NCBI GenBank assembly: GCA_017880825.1 | Contig: JADGRN010000065.1 | Coordinates: 1-7,605, forward strand | From: Methylophilaceae bacterium | Lineage (GTDB): Bacteria > Pseudomonadota > Gammaproteobacteria > Burkholderiales > Methylophilaceae | Reading direction: 5' to 3' | Length of the DNA: 7,605 nucleotides | Shown here: piece after piece, positions 1 to 7,605 of the stretch | Numbering within the stretch: position 1 is the stretch's first letter | How the letters are laid out: every line of letters starts with the position of its first letter | Translations under genes and position numbers: made by a program | Notes under the pieces: model-generated | Told to the model about the DNA's origin: nothing | The model's database searches: none | The model's input: only the letters and a program-made list of their open reading frames with translations

Positions 1-1020
1 GAACAGCGGCGTGGCGATGATAGTAAGCCAGCCATAATCCACAGTGTATTCCAGGCCTGGCGCCACCTGTTTGAGGTCGGTCTGCTCCTCCGGCCCGACA
101 TAAAGGCGCGCCGTAACATCCTGACTGGCGCCTGCAGCAATAGTGCCCAATGGGCTGACTGCACCGATGGAGTAAATCTTGTCGGACAGTGCTTTGGTAT
201 AATACTCGCGTGGCAGCCCTTCTTTAGGTATCCAGGCACCGACAAAATAGTGCTGCACCAATCCTATCCAGCCATCTTTGGCGGCTTTGGAAAGGTTGGT
301 TTTTCCCATATCTTTAAACGAGAGTTTTTTGTATTTATCTGCCTCGGTAAAGTAAGCACCACCGGTGAAGGTAGGCATCATGCGTGACGCCTGATTGGAA
401 TCGATATCGTGGACAATCTGGTAGTAAACCGACGGAGTGATTGCACTGGTAGTCGCGTTATGAATCTGGTAAGTCACATCGACTACATAGCTGCCGCGAT
501 GAAAGGTATATAGCTTGTCTACCAGCAGCCCATTATCGCTTTTCCAGTTCAGTTTGACTTCAAGCTGGTCTTTGCCATCCTGCATTTTGTAGTCATTGGC
601 TGCGCTGGTGAAGGTGCTTTTGTGCGTCGGCAAGTCCGTACCGATCAGCCCGGTCTGCGCCACATAAACTGCGGGTGGGGTACTGTCATCCAGCAGGACA
701 AAGTTTTTGTCTGCTTGTAAGGAATCGCGGTGTTTCAATAGCTCCAGATGACGCAGATCGCCGCCCATGGTATCGATATCGGCTTGAAACACATCAGTCT
801 GGACATGAATGCGCTGCGCCTTCTGTAAGTGAAAGCCGCTCTCCTGGGGCATTTCAGCTTGTTTGGCAGTCTGCGGCACCGTGCCATCAGCGGCTTGCTG
901 TTGCGTCGTGGTATCAGCTTGCGGATTAACCAGGGGCGCATGCTCACGCTGCCAGGCATCCCACAACATCATGATGGAAAATGAAAAAATAACAAACAAT
1001 ATCAGACGCTTGGTGTCCAT
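1..1020 (-). CDS. yidC: YidC membrane protein insertase, 5' part (runs off left edge)
   Basis: YidC inserts and folds inner-membrane proteins, alone or with the SecYEG translocon. The visible part is the first 340 codons of a protein usually about 550 residues long. It opens with MDTKRLILFVIFSFSIMMLW, the typical Gram-negative N-terminus: a short charged stretch and a first membrane segment at about residues 6-20. A long hydrophilic stretch follows (about 25-325), the periplasmic P1 domain found only in Gram-negative YidC. The reading ends with YGWLTIIATPLF (329-340), the motif that leads into the conserved membrane core, so the catalytic helices lie outside the window. The ATG at 1018-1020 has a weak purine-rich GAGAG just upstream. 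It follows yidD by 22 nt and is last in the visible rpmH-rnpA-yidD-yidC operon. No frame disruption is seen. Identification is from recalled family features and is very secure. Confidence 0.97.
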   Translation of the reverse strand, partial: MDTKRLILFVIFSFSIMMLWDAWQREHAPLVNPQADTTTQQQAADGTVPQTAKQAEMPQESGFHLQKAQRIHVQTDVFQADIDTMGGDLRHLELLKHRDSLQADKNFVLLDDSTPPAVYVAQTGLIGTDLPTHKSTFTSAANDYKMQDGKDQLEVKLNWKSDNGLLVDKLYTFHRGSYVVDVTYQIHNATTSAITPSVYYQIVHDIDSNQASRMMPTFTGGAYFTEADKYKKLSFKDMGKTNLSKAAKDGWIGLVQHYFVGAWIPKEGLPREYYTKALSDKIYSIGAVSPLGTIAAGASQDVTARLYVGPEEQTDLKQVAPGLEYTVDYGWLTIIATPLF

Positions 1021-1042
1021 AAACTCTCAATAAACTAAATAA

Positions 1043-1252
1043 TCAGGGCAGGGGGTCGTGACCGCCCGCGTGCCAAGGATGACAACGCAGCAGACGGCGT
1101 AGTGTATAGCCAGTACCCCGCACGGCACCATATTTTTGCAGTGCCTGACAGGCGTAATGGGAACAACTGGGGCTAAAGCGACATTGTTGGCCGAAGTACG
1201 GACTCAGTGCGTATTGGTAAGCTTTAACCAGGAAAATCAGAATTTGTGCCAT
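1043..1252 (-). CDS. yidD: YidD membrane protein insertion efficiency factor
   Basis: A 69-residue protein of the YidD family, a small membrane-associated protein thought to help YidC-dependent insertion of inner-membrane proteins. The family hallmarks are visible: the N-terminal segment ending in YQYALSPYFGQQCRFSPSCSHYA (shown here only to name the key parts: a SP.....CRF.PSCS.YA pattern at about residues 17-34), the helix QALQKYGAVRG, and the C-terminal LRRLLRCHPWHAGGHDPLP with the Cys-His-Pro-Trp and Gly-Gly-x-Asp-Pro elements. An amphipathic N-terminal helix (about 3-15) fits peripheral membrane binding. The length is normal for the family. The ATG lies only 4 nt after the rnpA stop codon, so translational coupling to rnpA is likely, with no strong separate ribosome site (only GGG from the end of rnpA). 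yidC follows 22 nt downstream. Confidence 0.95.
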   Translation of the reverse strand: MAQILIFLVKAYQYALSPYFGQQCRFSPSCSHYACQALQKYGAVRGTGYTLRRLLRCHPWHAGGHDPLP

Positions 1253-1256
1253 TGAT

Positions 1257-1658
1257 TTACCCGGTTACACCCTGCGTTGGTGCTTTTGTTTGAGTCCCGG
1301 TCTGCACATCGGTTTGGCGCTGCAGTCTGCCTAGCAGTTCGGCAAATTCCAGTACCACCGCAGGATAATCATTACGTCCAAAAGCTTTTTGCGTTCGCAC
1401 CACCAGATCCATATTTTTTAATTCTGCTTGCCGATGCCTGAACTGCTCGCGTAGCACGCGCCTCATGTAATTGCGCTCAACAGCAGAACGCGCGGTTTTT
1501 TTGCCGACCACCATGCCCAAGCGCGGCCAAGTCAGCGGATTATGGCAATAATGCAAGGCGAGAAATTTTCCGGAAAGACGCTTGCGGAAATTAAAAACGG
1601 ATGAAAAATCATCCGTTTTACTTAATCGACATTGGCGATGGAAACTATAGTTTGGCAA
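1257..1658 (-). CDS. rnpA: RNase P protein component, probable TTG start
   Basis: RnpA is the protein subunit of ribonuclease P; it binds the catalytic RNA and helps it remove 5' leaders from tRNA precursors. With a TTG start at 1656-1658 the protein has 133 residues. Diagnostic stretches are FHRQCRLSKTDDFSSVFNFRKR near the N-terminus (about residues 6-27, substrate-binding fold) and the basic signature KKTARSAVERNYMRRVLRE (about 53-71), which contains the RNR-type helix. The last roughly 20 residues are Thr/Gln-rich and look disordered. The frame is open further upstream to a GTG at 1745 that would overlap rpmH by 32 nt, with another TTG at 1694. I prefer 1658 because family members begin with a few residues before the F.R..RL motif and the upstream residues are encoded by a local repeat. 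AGAAG just upstream is only a weak ribosome site. It is second in the rpmH operon, with yidD 4 nt downstream. Product certain, start less so. Confidence 0.93.
   Translation of the reverse strand: MPNYSFHRQCRLSKTDDFSSVFNFRKRLSGKFLALHYCHNPLTWPRLGMVVGKKTARSAVERNYMRRVLREQFRHRQAELKNMDLVVRTQKAFGRNDYPAVVLEFAELLGRLQRQTDVQTGTQTKAPTQGVTG
1594..1619 (-). repeat. Perfect 11-bp inverted repeat inside the start of rnpA
   Basis: The arms AAAACGGATGA (1594-1604) and TCATCCGTTTT (1609-1619) are exact reverse complements separated by 4 nt. In the rnpA transcript the hairpin covers codons 14-22 (KTDDFSSVF) and is followed directly by a U-rich stretch, so it resembles a weak intrinsic terminator or a translation-blocking stem. 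The encoded peptide is a conserved family motif, so part of the symmetry may be imposed by the protein. A regulatory role is inference. Confidence 0.6.
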
Positions 1659-1700
1659 AACTTCTAGGGTTTGGAAAAACCAGGGGTTCGGCAAAACCTG
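1645..1700. repeat. Three imperfect tandem repeats between rpmH and rnpA
   Basis: On the plus strand three units follow each other: about 1645-1663, 1664-1682 and 1683-1700. Shared cores are TAGTTTGGCAAAACT, TAGGGTTTGGAAAAACC and GGGGTTCGGCAAAACC, giving a period of 17-19 nt. On the transcribed (minus) strand each reads GGTTTT-CC-AAACC-like, so units can fold as small hairpins such as GGTTT-TTCC-AAACC. The first unit also includes the 12-bp palindrome AAACTATAGTTT (1642-1653). The array occupies most of the gap between rpmH and the likely rnpA start. Function unknown. Confidence 0.55.
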
Positions 1701-1713
1701 AAGTATGCACGCA

Positions 1714-1848
1714 CTATACTGCGAGACGGGTGCGTCCCTTGGCACGACGCGCAGCTATCACAGCGCGACCACCGCGGGTCTTCATACGCACCAAAAAGCC
1801 GTGGGTACGGGCGCGACGAACTTTCGATGGCTGATATGTGCGTTTCAT
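1714..1848 (-). CDS. rpmH: 50S ribosomal protein L34
   Basis: L34 is a small, very basic protein of the large ribosomal subunit that binds 23S rRNA. The frame translates to a 44-residue protein starting [18 protein letters not shown], continuing [20 protein letters not shown] and ending RTRLAV. This is a full-length match to the family pattern (MKRT.QPS...R.R.HGFR.RM.T..GR.V...RR.KGR..L). The ATG is at 1846-1848 and a good ribosome site, GGAG, lies 7 nt upstream (1856-1859). The gene is first in the minus-strand operon, with a promoter at 1895-1924, and points away from dnaA, the usual arrangement in Proteobacteria. It is shorter than common ORF length cut-offs and easy to miss. Confidence 0.97.
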   Translation of the reverse strand: MKRTYQPSKVRRARTHGFLVRMKTRGGRAVIAARRAKGRTRLAV

Positions 1849-1894
1849 AGTGGCTCTCCGGTAATTGCTATGTGTTATAAAACAAAAGGCCGTA

Positions 1895-1924
1895 ATTTAA
1901 CCTGATTTGGCGCCTTTTTGTCAA
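1895..1924 (-). promoter_or_regulatory. Candidate sigma-70 promoter for the rpmH operon
   Basis: On the minus strand a perfect -35 hexamer TTGACA (1919-1924) is followed after 18 nt by TTAAAT (1895-1900, 4 of 6 to TATAAT); TAAATT one base further on is an alternative with a 19-nt spacer. It lies about 45 nt upstream of the rpmH start codon. The DnaA box at 1946-1954 sits about 22 nt further upstream, where DnaA could influence this promoter. The -35 is strong and the -10 mediocre. Confidence 0.6.
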
Positions 1925-1945
1925 TCATTATTTATCTTGATTGCT

Positions 1946-1954
1946 TGTGGATAA
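1946..1954 (-). promoter_or_regulatory. Consensus DnaA box upstream of dnaA
   Basis: TGTGGATAA on the plus strand is the exact reverse complement of the DnaA box TTATCCACA. It lies 154 nt before the dnaA start and upstream of the rpmH promoter. By analogy with other Proteobacteria it probably serves dnaA autoregulation; it could also be an outlying origin box. Confidence 0.8.
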
Positions 1955-2026
1955 GTTGCATTAAACAGGCTAGAATCCATCGACTTGCTGCATGAAGTCA
2001 TTGTTGATTTTCCTCGCAGCACCGGC

Positions 2027-2061
2027 GCTCGAAAACTATACCAACTATACCAAATTCGAGC
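2027..2061. repeat. Inverted repeat enclosing two tandem 9-mers before dnaA
   Basis: Arms GCTCGAA (2027-2033) and TTCGAGC (2055-2061) are exact reverse complements. The 21-nt interior is AACTATACC twice (2034-2042, 2043-2051) followed by AAA. The element ends 47 nt before the dnaA start codon. As RNA it would form a 7-bp stem with a repeated loop; as DNA it could be an operator with tandem half-sites. No regulator is recognised. Confidence 0.6.
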
Positions 2062-2108
2062 ACATGCCACGTAATTGTAAATAATCGTTTTGGGGTATCG
2101 GTCTGTCG

Positions 2109-3452
2109 ATGGAAAACTTCTGGTCTATCTGTCTCGATCGTTTCAAGCAAGAGCTATCCGCGCAGCAATTCAACACCTGGATTAAACCTTTGCAAGTTGA
2201 GGACAATAATGAAGCCCTGCGGCTACTGGCGCCCAATCGTTTCGTACTGCAATGGGTTAAAGATCGTTTTATCAGCAAAATCGAATTGTTGGCACAAGAA
2301 ATTCTCGCGGCTCCAATCCGAATTGAATTAGCGTTGTTGGAAAATGATCACGCGCTTACGGTGATTGAAGCTACACCAGCACAAGAAATGCCTGTTGTCA
2401 GCAAAACAAAAAAAAGTAAGGTTGCCGAAGTATCTTGCGGCCTGAATTCATCATTTAATTTTGATAATTTTGTTGCGGGTAAAGCCAATCAGCTGGCGCG
2501 TGCCGCAGCGTTGCAAGTGGCGGAAAACCCTGGCACGGCCTATAACCCGCTGTTTATATATGGCGGTGTTGGACTGGGTAAAACGCATTTATTGCAAGCC
2601 ATAGGCAACCATTTACGTGCGCTTCGACCTGACGCCAAGATTCGTTATTTGCATGCCGAGCGCTATGTATCGGATGTAGTCAAAGCGTACGAACACAAAG
2701 CTTTTGATGAATTCAAACGCCAATATCACTCCTTGGATTTGCTGCTGATTGATGATATCCAGTTCTTTGCCAAGAAAAGCCGTACCCAGGAAGAGTTTTT
2801 TTATGCTTTCAACTCCCTAATAGAATCGAAAAAGCAAATCATCATCACTTGCGATACTTACCCCAAAGAAATCGTTGATGTCGATGAACGTCTGCGTACG
2901 CGCTTCAGTTGGGGCCTGACCGTGGCGGTAGAACCGCCGGAGCTGGAAATGCGCGTGGCGATATTGCTGAAAAAAGCCGAAGCCGCCAAATTCGTCTTGC
3001 ATGAGGATGTGGCGTTTTTTATCGCCAAGCAAGTGCGCTCCAGTGTGCGTGAACTGGAAGGAGCGCTGAACCGCATCATTGCCATGGCCAAGTTCACCGG
3101 GCACAGCATAGATGTCAGCCTGGCCAAGGAGGCGCTGAAAGATTTGATCGCCGTGCGTGGCCGACAGATCACGATAGAGAATATCCAGAAAACCGTAGCG
3201 GATTATTACAAAATAAAAGTCGCAGAAATGTACTCAAAAAAACGCTCGCGTAATTTTTCCCGGCCGCGCCAGATCGCCATGGCACTGGCTCGTGAGCTTA
3301 CCAACCACAGCTTTCCCGAGATCGGCGAGGCCTTTGGCAGCAGGCACCACACCACGGTGATGCATGCGTGTGATGAAATAGAACAGTTACGTCAGAATGA
3401 CCCAAACGTAACGCGCGATATAGCGTTTTTGGTACAGGTCATACGTGATTGA
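2109..3452 (+). CDS. dnaA: Chromosomal replication initiator DnaA
   Basis: DnaA is the AAA+ ATPase that binds DnaA boxes, opens the origin and recruits the DnaB helicase. At 447 residues it is full length. Domain I (about 1-80) starts MENFWSICLDRFKQELS with the conserved Trp5. A short linker domain II rich in Lys/Ser follows (about 85-112). Domain III has Walker A GGVGLGKT (152-159), Walker B LLLIDDI (211-217), a sensor-1 ITCD region (246-249) and the arginine finger Arg265 in RLRTRFSWG. Domain IV is the helix-turn-helix DNA-binding domain (about 350-447), with the signature around RPRQIAMALARELTNHSFPEIGEAFG and then SRHHTTVMHAC (411-421). His413 stands where E. coli has Asp433. The ATG is the family start, but there is no clear ribosome site (GGGG lies 13 nt away), suggesting weak translation. 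A DnaA box upstream suggests autoregulation. Confidence 0.98.
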   Translation: MENFWSICLDRFKQELSAQQFNTWIKPLQVEDNNEALRLLAPNRFVLQWVKDRFISKIELLAQEILAAPIRIELALLENDHALTVIEATPAQEMPVVSKTKKSKVAEVSCGLNSSFNFDNFVAGKANQLARAAALQVAENPGTAYNPLFIYGGVGLGKTHLLQAIGNHLRALRPDAKIRYLHAERYVSDVVKAYEHKAFDEFKRQYHSLDLLLIDDIQFFAKKSRTQEEFFYAFNSLIESKKQIIITCDTYPKEIVDVDERLRTRFSWGLTVAVEPPELEMRVAILLKKAEAAKFVLHEDVAFFIAKQVRSSVRELEGALNRIIAMAKFTGHSIDVSLAKEALKDLIAVRGRQITIENIQKTVADYYKIKVAEMYSKKRSRNFSRPRQIAMALARELTNHSFPEIGEAFGSRHHTTVMHACDEIEQLRQNDPNVTRDIAFLVQVIRD

Positions 3453-3488
3453 TGGAAATGCTGATGTTATTTTTGCTTTTTCCATTCC

Positions 3489-3497
3489 TATGGATAA
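3489..3497 (-). promoter_or_regulatory. DnaA box, one mismatch
   Basis: TATGGATAA is the reverse complement of TTATCCATA, one base from the consensus TTATCCACA. A weaker two-mismatch copy in the same orientation (TGTGTATGA, 3500-3508) begins 11 nt later, one helical turn away, which would allow cooperative binding on the same face. Confidence 0.6.
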
Positions 3498-3557
3498 CTT
3501 GTGTATGAATATGTTGTTTAGGCGCATTTTTTGAAAACAGGTAAAATAGTCAACATT

Positions 3558-3566
3558 TTATCCACA
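3558..3566 (+). promoter_or_regulatory. Consensus DnaA box in oriC candidate
   Basis: TTATCCACA, an exact match to the high-affinity DnaA box. It overlaps the right arm of a small inverted repeat (TAAAAT 3542-3547, ATTTTA 3555-3560) and lies about 38 nt before the AT-rich stretch, so it is the natural anchor for a DnaA filament extending into the unwinding region. Confidence 0.85.
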
Positions 3567-3586
3567 ATAGTTTCTTAAGTTATACT
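3558..3586 (+). promoter_or_regulatory. Possible dnaN promoter overlapping the DnaA box
   Basis: TATACT (3581-3586, 5 of 6 to TATAAT) is preceded at 17-nt spacing by TTATCC (3558-3563), a poor -35 that is part of the consensus DnaA box. If used, DnaA bound at this box would compete with RNA polymerase and couple dnaN expression to origin occupancy. The -35 is weak, and other -10-like sequences exist in this AT-rich gap. Confidence 0.3.
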
Positions 3587-3603
3587 GGTCTTGAAACACA
3601 TGG

Positions 3604-3640
3604 TAAATTTTTGATTTATATCATAAATTTTATTAATCAA
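3604..3640. other. AT-rich stretch, candidate DNA unwinding element
   Basis: By hand count 34 of 37 bases are A or T. The stretch lies between the consensus DnaA box (3558-3566) and two weak boxes (3647-3664). TTGATT (3611-3616) and AATCAA (3635-3640) form an inverted repeat at its right part, and TTTAT-ATC-ATAAA is nested within. Role as unwinding element is inferred from composition and position. Confidence 0.6.
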
Positions 3641-3646
3641 CAGATT

Positions 3647-3664
3647 TTTACCACATTATCCTTA
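3647..3664 (+). promoter_or_regulatory. Two adjacent degenerate DnaA boxes
   Basis: TTTACCACA (3647-3655) and TTATCCTTA (3656-3664) abut head to tail, each with two mismatches to TTATCCACA. They lie on the dnaN side of the AT-rich stretch. Such low-affinity sites typically depend on ATP-DnaA, but at this degree of mismatch chance occurrence in AT-rich DNA is a real possibility. Confidence 0.35.
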
Positions 3665-3682
3665 TTACTAAGGTTTTAAAGT

Positions 3683-4786
3683 ATGAATATCAAAATAAAC
3701 CGAGATACTTTACTCAAACCACTTTCTGCAGTCAGCGGTATCGTGGAAAGACGGCACACATTGCCCATACTTTCCAACTTATTGCTGGAAGCCAAGCAGG
3801 ATAAAATCGTCCTGACCGCCACAGACTTGGAGATGCAGATTTCGCTGGCAGTAAACACAACAGCGGGAGAAGATTTATCCACCACAATTTCAGCTAAGAA
3901 ATTATTGGATATCTGCCGTGCACTGCCGGAAGCCACCGAAATAACCATGACGCCGCAGGACAGCCGGATCCAGGTCAAGGCAGGCAAAAGCCGCTTTAAC
4001 CTGCAAACCTTGCCAGCCGCAGATTACCCGTTGATGAGCAAAGCCGCAGGAGTCGCGGGTACAGTCATCAAGATCGCTCAAAGAACACTCAAGCGTTTGT
4101 TCAAGCAAGTCGAATTCGCCATGGCACAGCAGGATATACGCTACTACCTCAATGGCTTGTTGCTGGAAATCAATGGCAACCGCTTGAATGTGGTGGGCAC
4201 CGATGGCCACCGCCTGAGCTTTACTTCCAGTGAATTGAGCGAGACCTACGAAAAACAGGAATTGATACTGCCACGCAAGACCGTCATCGAGTTAATCAAG
4301 TTACTGGACGACAGCGAAGAAGACGTCACCATAGAAATCACCAGTGGTCAGGTCAATTTCAGTTTTGGCGATATACGCCTGATTTCCAAGGTGATTGACG
4401 GTAAATTTCCGGACTATACCCGTGTCATCCCGACCGGCCATCAACACAACTTTACGGTAGACCGTATGACCATCCTGCTCTCCATGCAGCGTGCTTCGAT
4501 TTTATCCAATGAAAAATACCGTGGTATCCGTATGGTACTGGGCAAGGATAGCCTGCGCCTGATCAGCACCAACAGCGAGCAGGAAGAAGCCGAAGAAGAA
4601 CTCGAACTGAGTTATAACGGCGATTCATTGGACATCGGTTTTAATGTCACCTACATGATCGATGTGCTGAACAACGTGGATAGTGAAAACATCGTCTTCT
4701 CGTTTGCCGATGCCAACAGCAGTTGCCTGGTAACAGTACCTAACGACAGCAATTACAAATACGTCGTCATGCCGATGCGTATTTGA
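3683..4786 (+). CDS. dnaN: DNA polymerase III beta subunit (sliding clamp)
   Basis: DnaN is the ring-shaped dimeric clamp that holds DNA polymerase III and repair factors on DNA. The protein has 367 residues, against 366 in E. coli, and comprises three repeats of the clamp fold (about 1-120, 130-245, 250-367). It starts MNIKINRDTLLKPL and contains RRHTLPILSNLLLEA (about 23-37). The motif GTDGHRLSF (172-180), whose Thr-x-Gly-His-Arg-Leu residues line the pocket that binds clamp-binding peptides, is intact, as is the C-terminal VVMPMRI that completes the same pocket. The ATG follows AAGG at 3670-3673 with a 9-nt spacing, a fair ribosome site. It lies 230 nt after dnaA, across the probable origin, and 75 nt before gyrB. 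recF, which often follows dnaN, is absent here, as in many betaproteobacteria. Confidence 0.98.
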   Translation: MNIKINRDTLLKPLSAVSGIVERRHTLPILSNLLLEAKQDKIVLTATDLEMQISLAVNTTAGEDLSTTISAKKLLDICRALPEATEITMTPQDSRIQVKAGKSRFNLQTLPAADYPLMSKAAGVAGTVIKIAQRTLKRLFKQVEFAMAQQDIRYYLNGLLLEINGNRLNVVGTDGHRLSFTSSELSETYEKQELILPRKTVIELIKLLDDSEEDVTIEITSGQVNFSFGDIRLISKVIDGKFPDYTRVIPTGHQHNFTVDRMTILLSMQRASILSNEKYRGIRMVLGKDSLRLISTNSEQEEAEEELELSYNGDSLDIGFNVTYMIDVLNNVDSENIVFSFADANSSCLVTVPNDSNYKYVVMPMRI

Positions 4787-7267
<2,481 letters not shown>

Positions 7268-7328
7268 TTTTAGGGCATGGGTAATATTTGAGGTTAATTT
7301 ACGTTAGGTGCCAGAATAGGAAATCGGC

Positions 7329-7605
7329 ATGAGTGATATATCTCGTTATCCGAAGATAGTCGATACTTCGCATTACCATATTTGGACTGATGCGCTACAC
7401 GCCCGTGCCTTAGCACACCAAGCCAAAAATAATTGGGATCGTGGAACCTACGTTAGATGGGCCATAACCACAGGCTGGACGGCCCTCGAAATGGCATGTG
7501 AGAATGCACTTCAGGTAAAAGGAATCGGGAAACGATTCAAAGAAAACTTGGATTCCGCCTTATCAAATCTCGGTTTAAATCCAATTGACTGGGGAAGTGG
7601 CACAT
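7329..7605 (+). CDS. Unrecognised protein, N-terminal part (runs off right edge)
   Basis: An open frame begins at ATG 7329 and stays open to the window end (92 codons plus one base). A good ribosome site, AGGAA (7318-7322), sits 6 nt upstream, supporting this start. I do not recognise the family. The visible part is soluble and probably all-helical, with no signal peptide or membrane segment. It is rich in Trp, with WDRGTYVRWAITTGWTALE (about residues 36-54) as its most distinctive stretch, then GIGKRFKENLDSALSNLG and NPIDWGSGT at the cut. This helix-then-WGSG pattern reminds me loosely of HEPN-like helical proteins, whose Arg-x4-6-His motif would lie beyond the edge; this is a weak guess. 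GC is about 50%, lower than in the adjacent gyrB 3' half. It follows gyrB by 61 nt on the same strand with no terminator seen between, so it could be cotranscribed; TTGAGG/CAGAAT (7288-7317, 18-nt spacer) is a poor separate promoter. Confidence 0.75.
   Translation, partial: MSDISRYPKIVDTSHYHIWTDALHARALAHQAKNNWDRGTYVRWAITTGWTALEMACENALQVKGIGKRFKENLDSALSNLGLNPIDWGSGT

Larger units (their letters stand above)
1849..2108. promoter_or_regulatory. rpmH-dnaA divergent control region
   Basis: This 260-nt gap separates the divergent rpmH and dnaA genes and holds no gene that I can support. From left to right it contains the rpmH ribosome site and promoter, a consensus DnaA box (1946-1954), a possible plus-strand -10 TAGAAT (1971-1976) with no convincing -35, and an inverted repeat with tandem units (2027-2061). 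I could not fix the dnaA promoter with confidence. The single consensus box and modest AT content make this a less likely unwinding site than the dnaA-dnaN gap, though a bipartite origin using both regions is possible. Confidence 0.6.
3453..3682. other. Probable chromosomal origin of replication (oriC), dnaA-dnaN gap
   Basis: This 230-nt gap carries a perfect DnaA box (3558-3566), a one-mismatch box (3489-3497), several two-mismatch boxes (3500-3508, 3647-3655, 3656-3664), and a very AT-rich stretch (3604-3640) suited to unwinding. It lies between dnaA and dnaN, a common origin position, and about 1.2 kb from a parS site. AATCAACAGATTT (3635-3647) is one base off an IHF-type consensus. Origin identity is inferred from motif layout; GC skew could not be assessed from one window. 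Confidence 0.7.

Noticed and set aside
675..959. Short open frames on both strands inside yidC
   Set aside because: They overlap the uninterrupted yidC frame, which extends to the window edge; their products are not recognisable.
1601..1905. Two plus-strand open frames of 77 and 66 codons across rnpA and rpmH
   Set aside because: They are antisense to the rpmH/rnpA genes, have no credible ribosome site and no recognisable family.
2037..2051. TATACC copies as a dnaA -10 box
   Set aside because: No acceptable -35 lies 16-18 nt upstream of either copy, and the copies are better explained as part of the tandem repeat.
3452..3485. Inverted repeat ATGGAAA...TTTCCAT after dnaA as a terminator
   Set aside because: The stem is only 7 bp with a 20-nt loop and no T-run follows the right arm, so it does not look like an intrinsic terminator.
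7268..7328. Intrinsic terminator after gyrB
   Set aside because: I found no GC-rich stem followed by a T-run in this 61-nt gap.

Overview
The window is a chromosomal replication-origin locus of a Gram-negative bacterium, most likely a betaproteobacterium. The order of the Nitrosomonadales/Gallionellaceae type is my best guess, judged from protein character only. The evidence is the divergent arrangement yidC-yidD-rnpA-rpmH (minus strand) against dnaA-dnaN-gyrB (plus strand), a long Gram-negative YidC with a large periplasmic domain, an 801-residue GyrB carrying the Gram-negative insertion, and the absence of recF between dnaN and gyrB.

Layout. Positions 1-1848, minus strand: the rpmH operon, transcribed right to left as rpmH (ribosomal protein L34), rnpA (RNase P protein), yidD (insertion efficiency factor) and yidC (membrane insertase, cut by the left edge). 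rnpA has no ATG. Its start is probably TTG at 1658, just after a 3-unit imperfect tandem repeat, and a perfect 11-bp hairpin lies inside its first codons. Positions 1849-2108: divergent control region with a consensus DnaA box, a good rpmH promoter, and an inverted repeat enclosing two tandem AACTATACC units in front of dnaA. Positions 2109-3452: dnaA. Positions 3453-3682: AT-rich intergenic region with one perfect and several degenerate DnaA boxes, the best oriC candidate. Positions 3683-4786: dnaN. Positions 4787-4861: a 75-bp spacer holding a perfect ParB-binding site (parS). Positions 4862-7267: gyrB. Positions 7329-7605: start of an unrecognised gene, cut by the right edge.

How it works together: DnaA would bind boxes on both sides of its own gene, opening the AT-rich stretch before dnaN and probably controlling its own and neighbouring promoters. 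DnaN is the sliding clamp for the replisome, and GyrB powers removal of supercoils ahead of the fork. The parS site would load ParB next to the origin so that ParA/ParB/SMC segregate it; parA and parB are not in the window. The minus-strand operon supplies ribosome, tRNA-processing and membrane-insertion functions.

I see no clear undescribed system. This is mostly a conserved housekeeping locus. The points most worth a second look are the parS site that may overlap a gyrB promoter, the rnpA leader structures, the repeat element before dnaA, a D-to-H change in the DnaA box-reading motif, and the unrecognised gene at the right edge.
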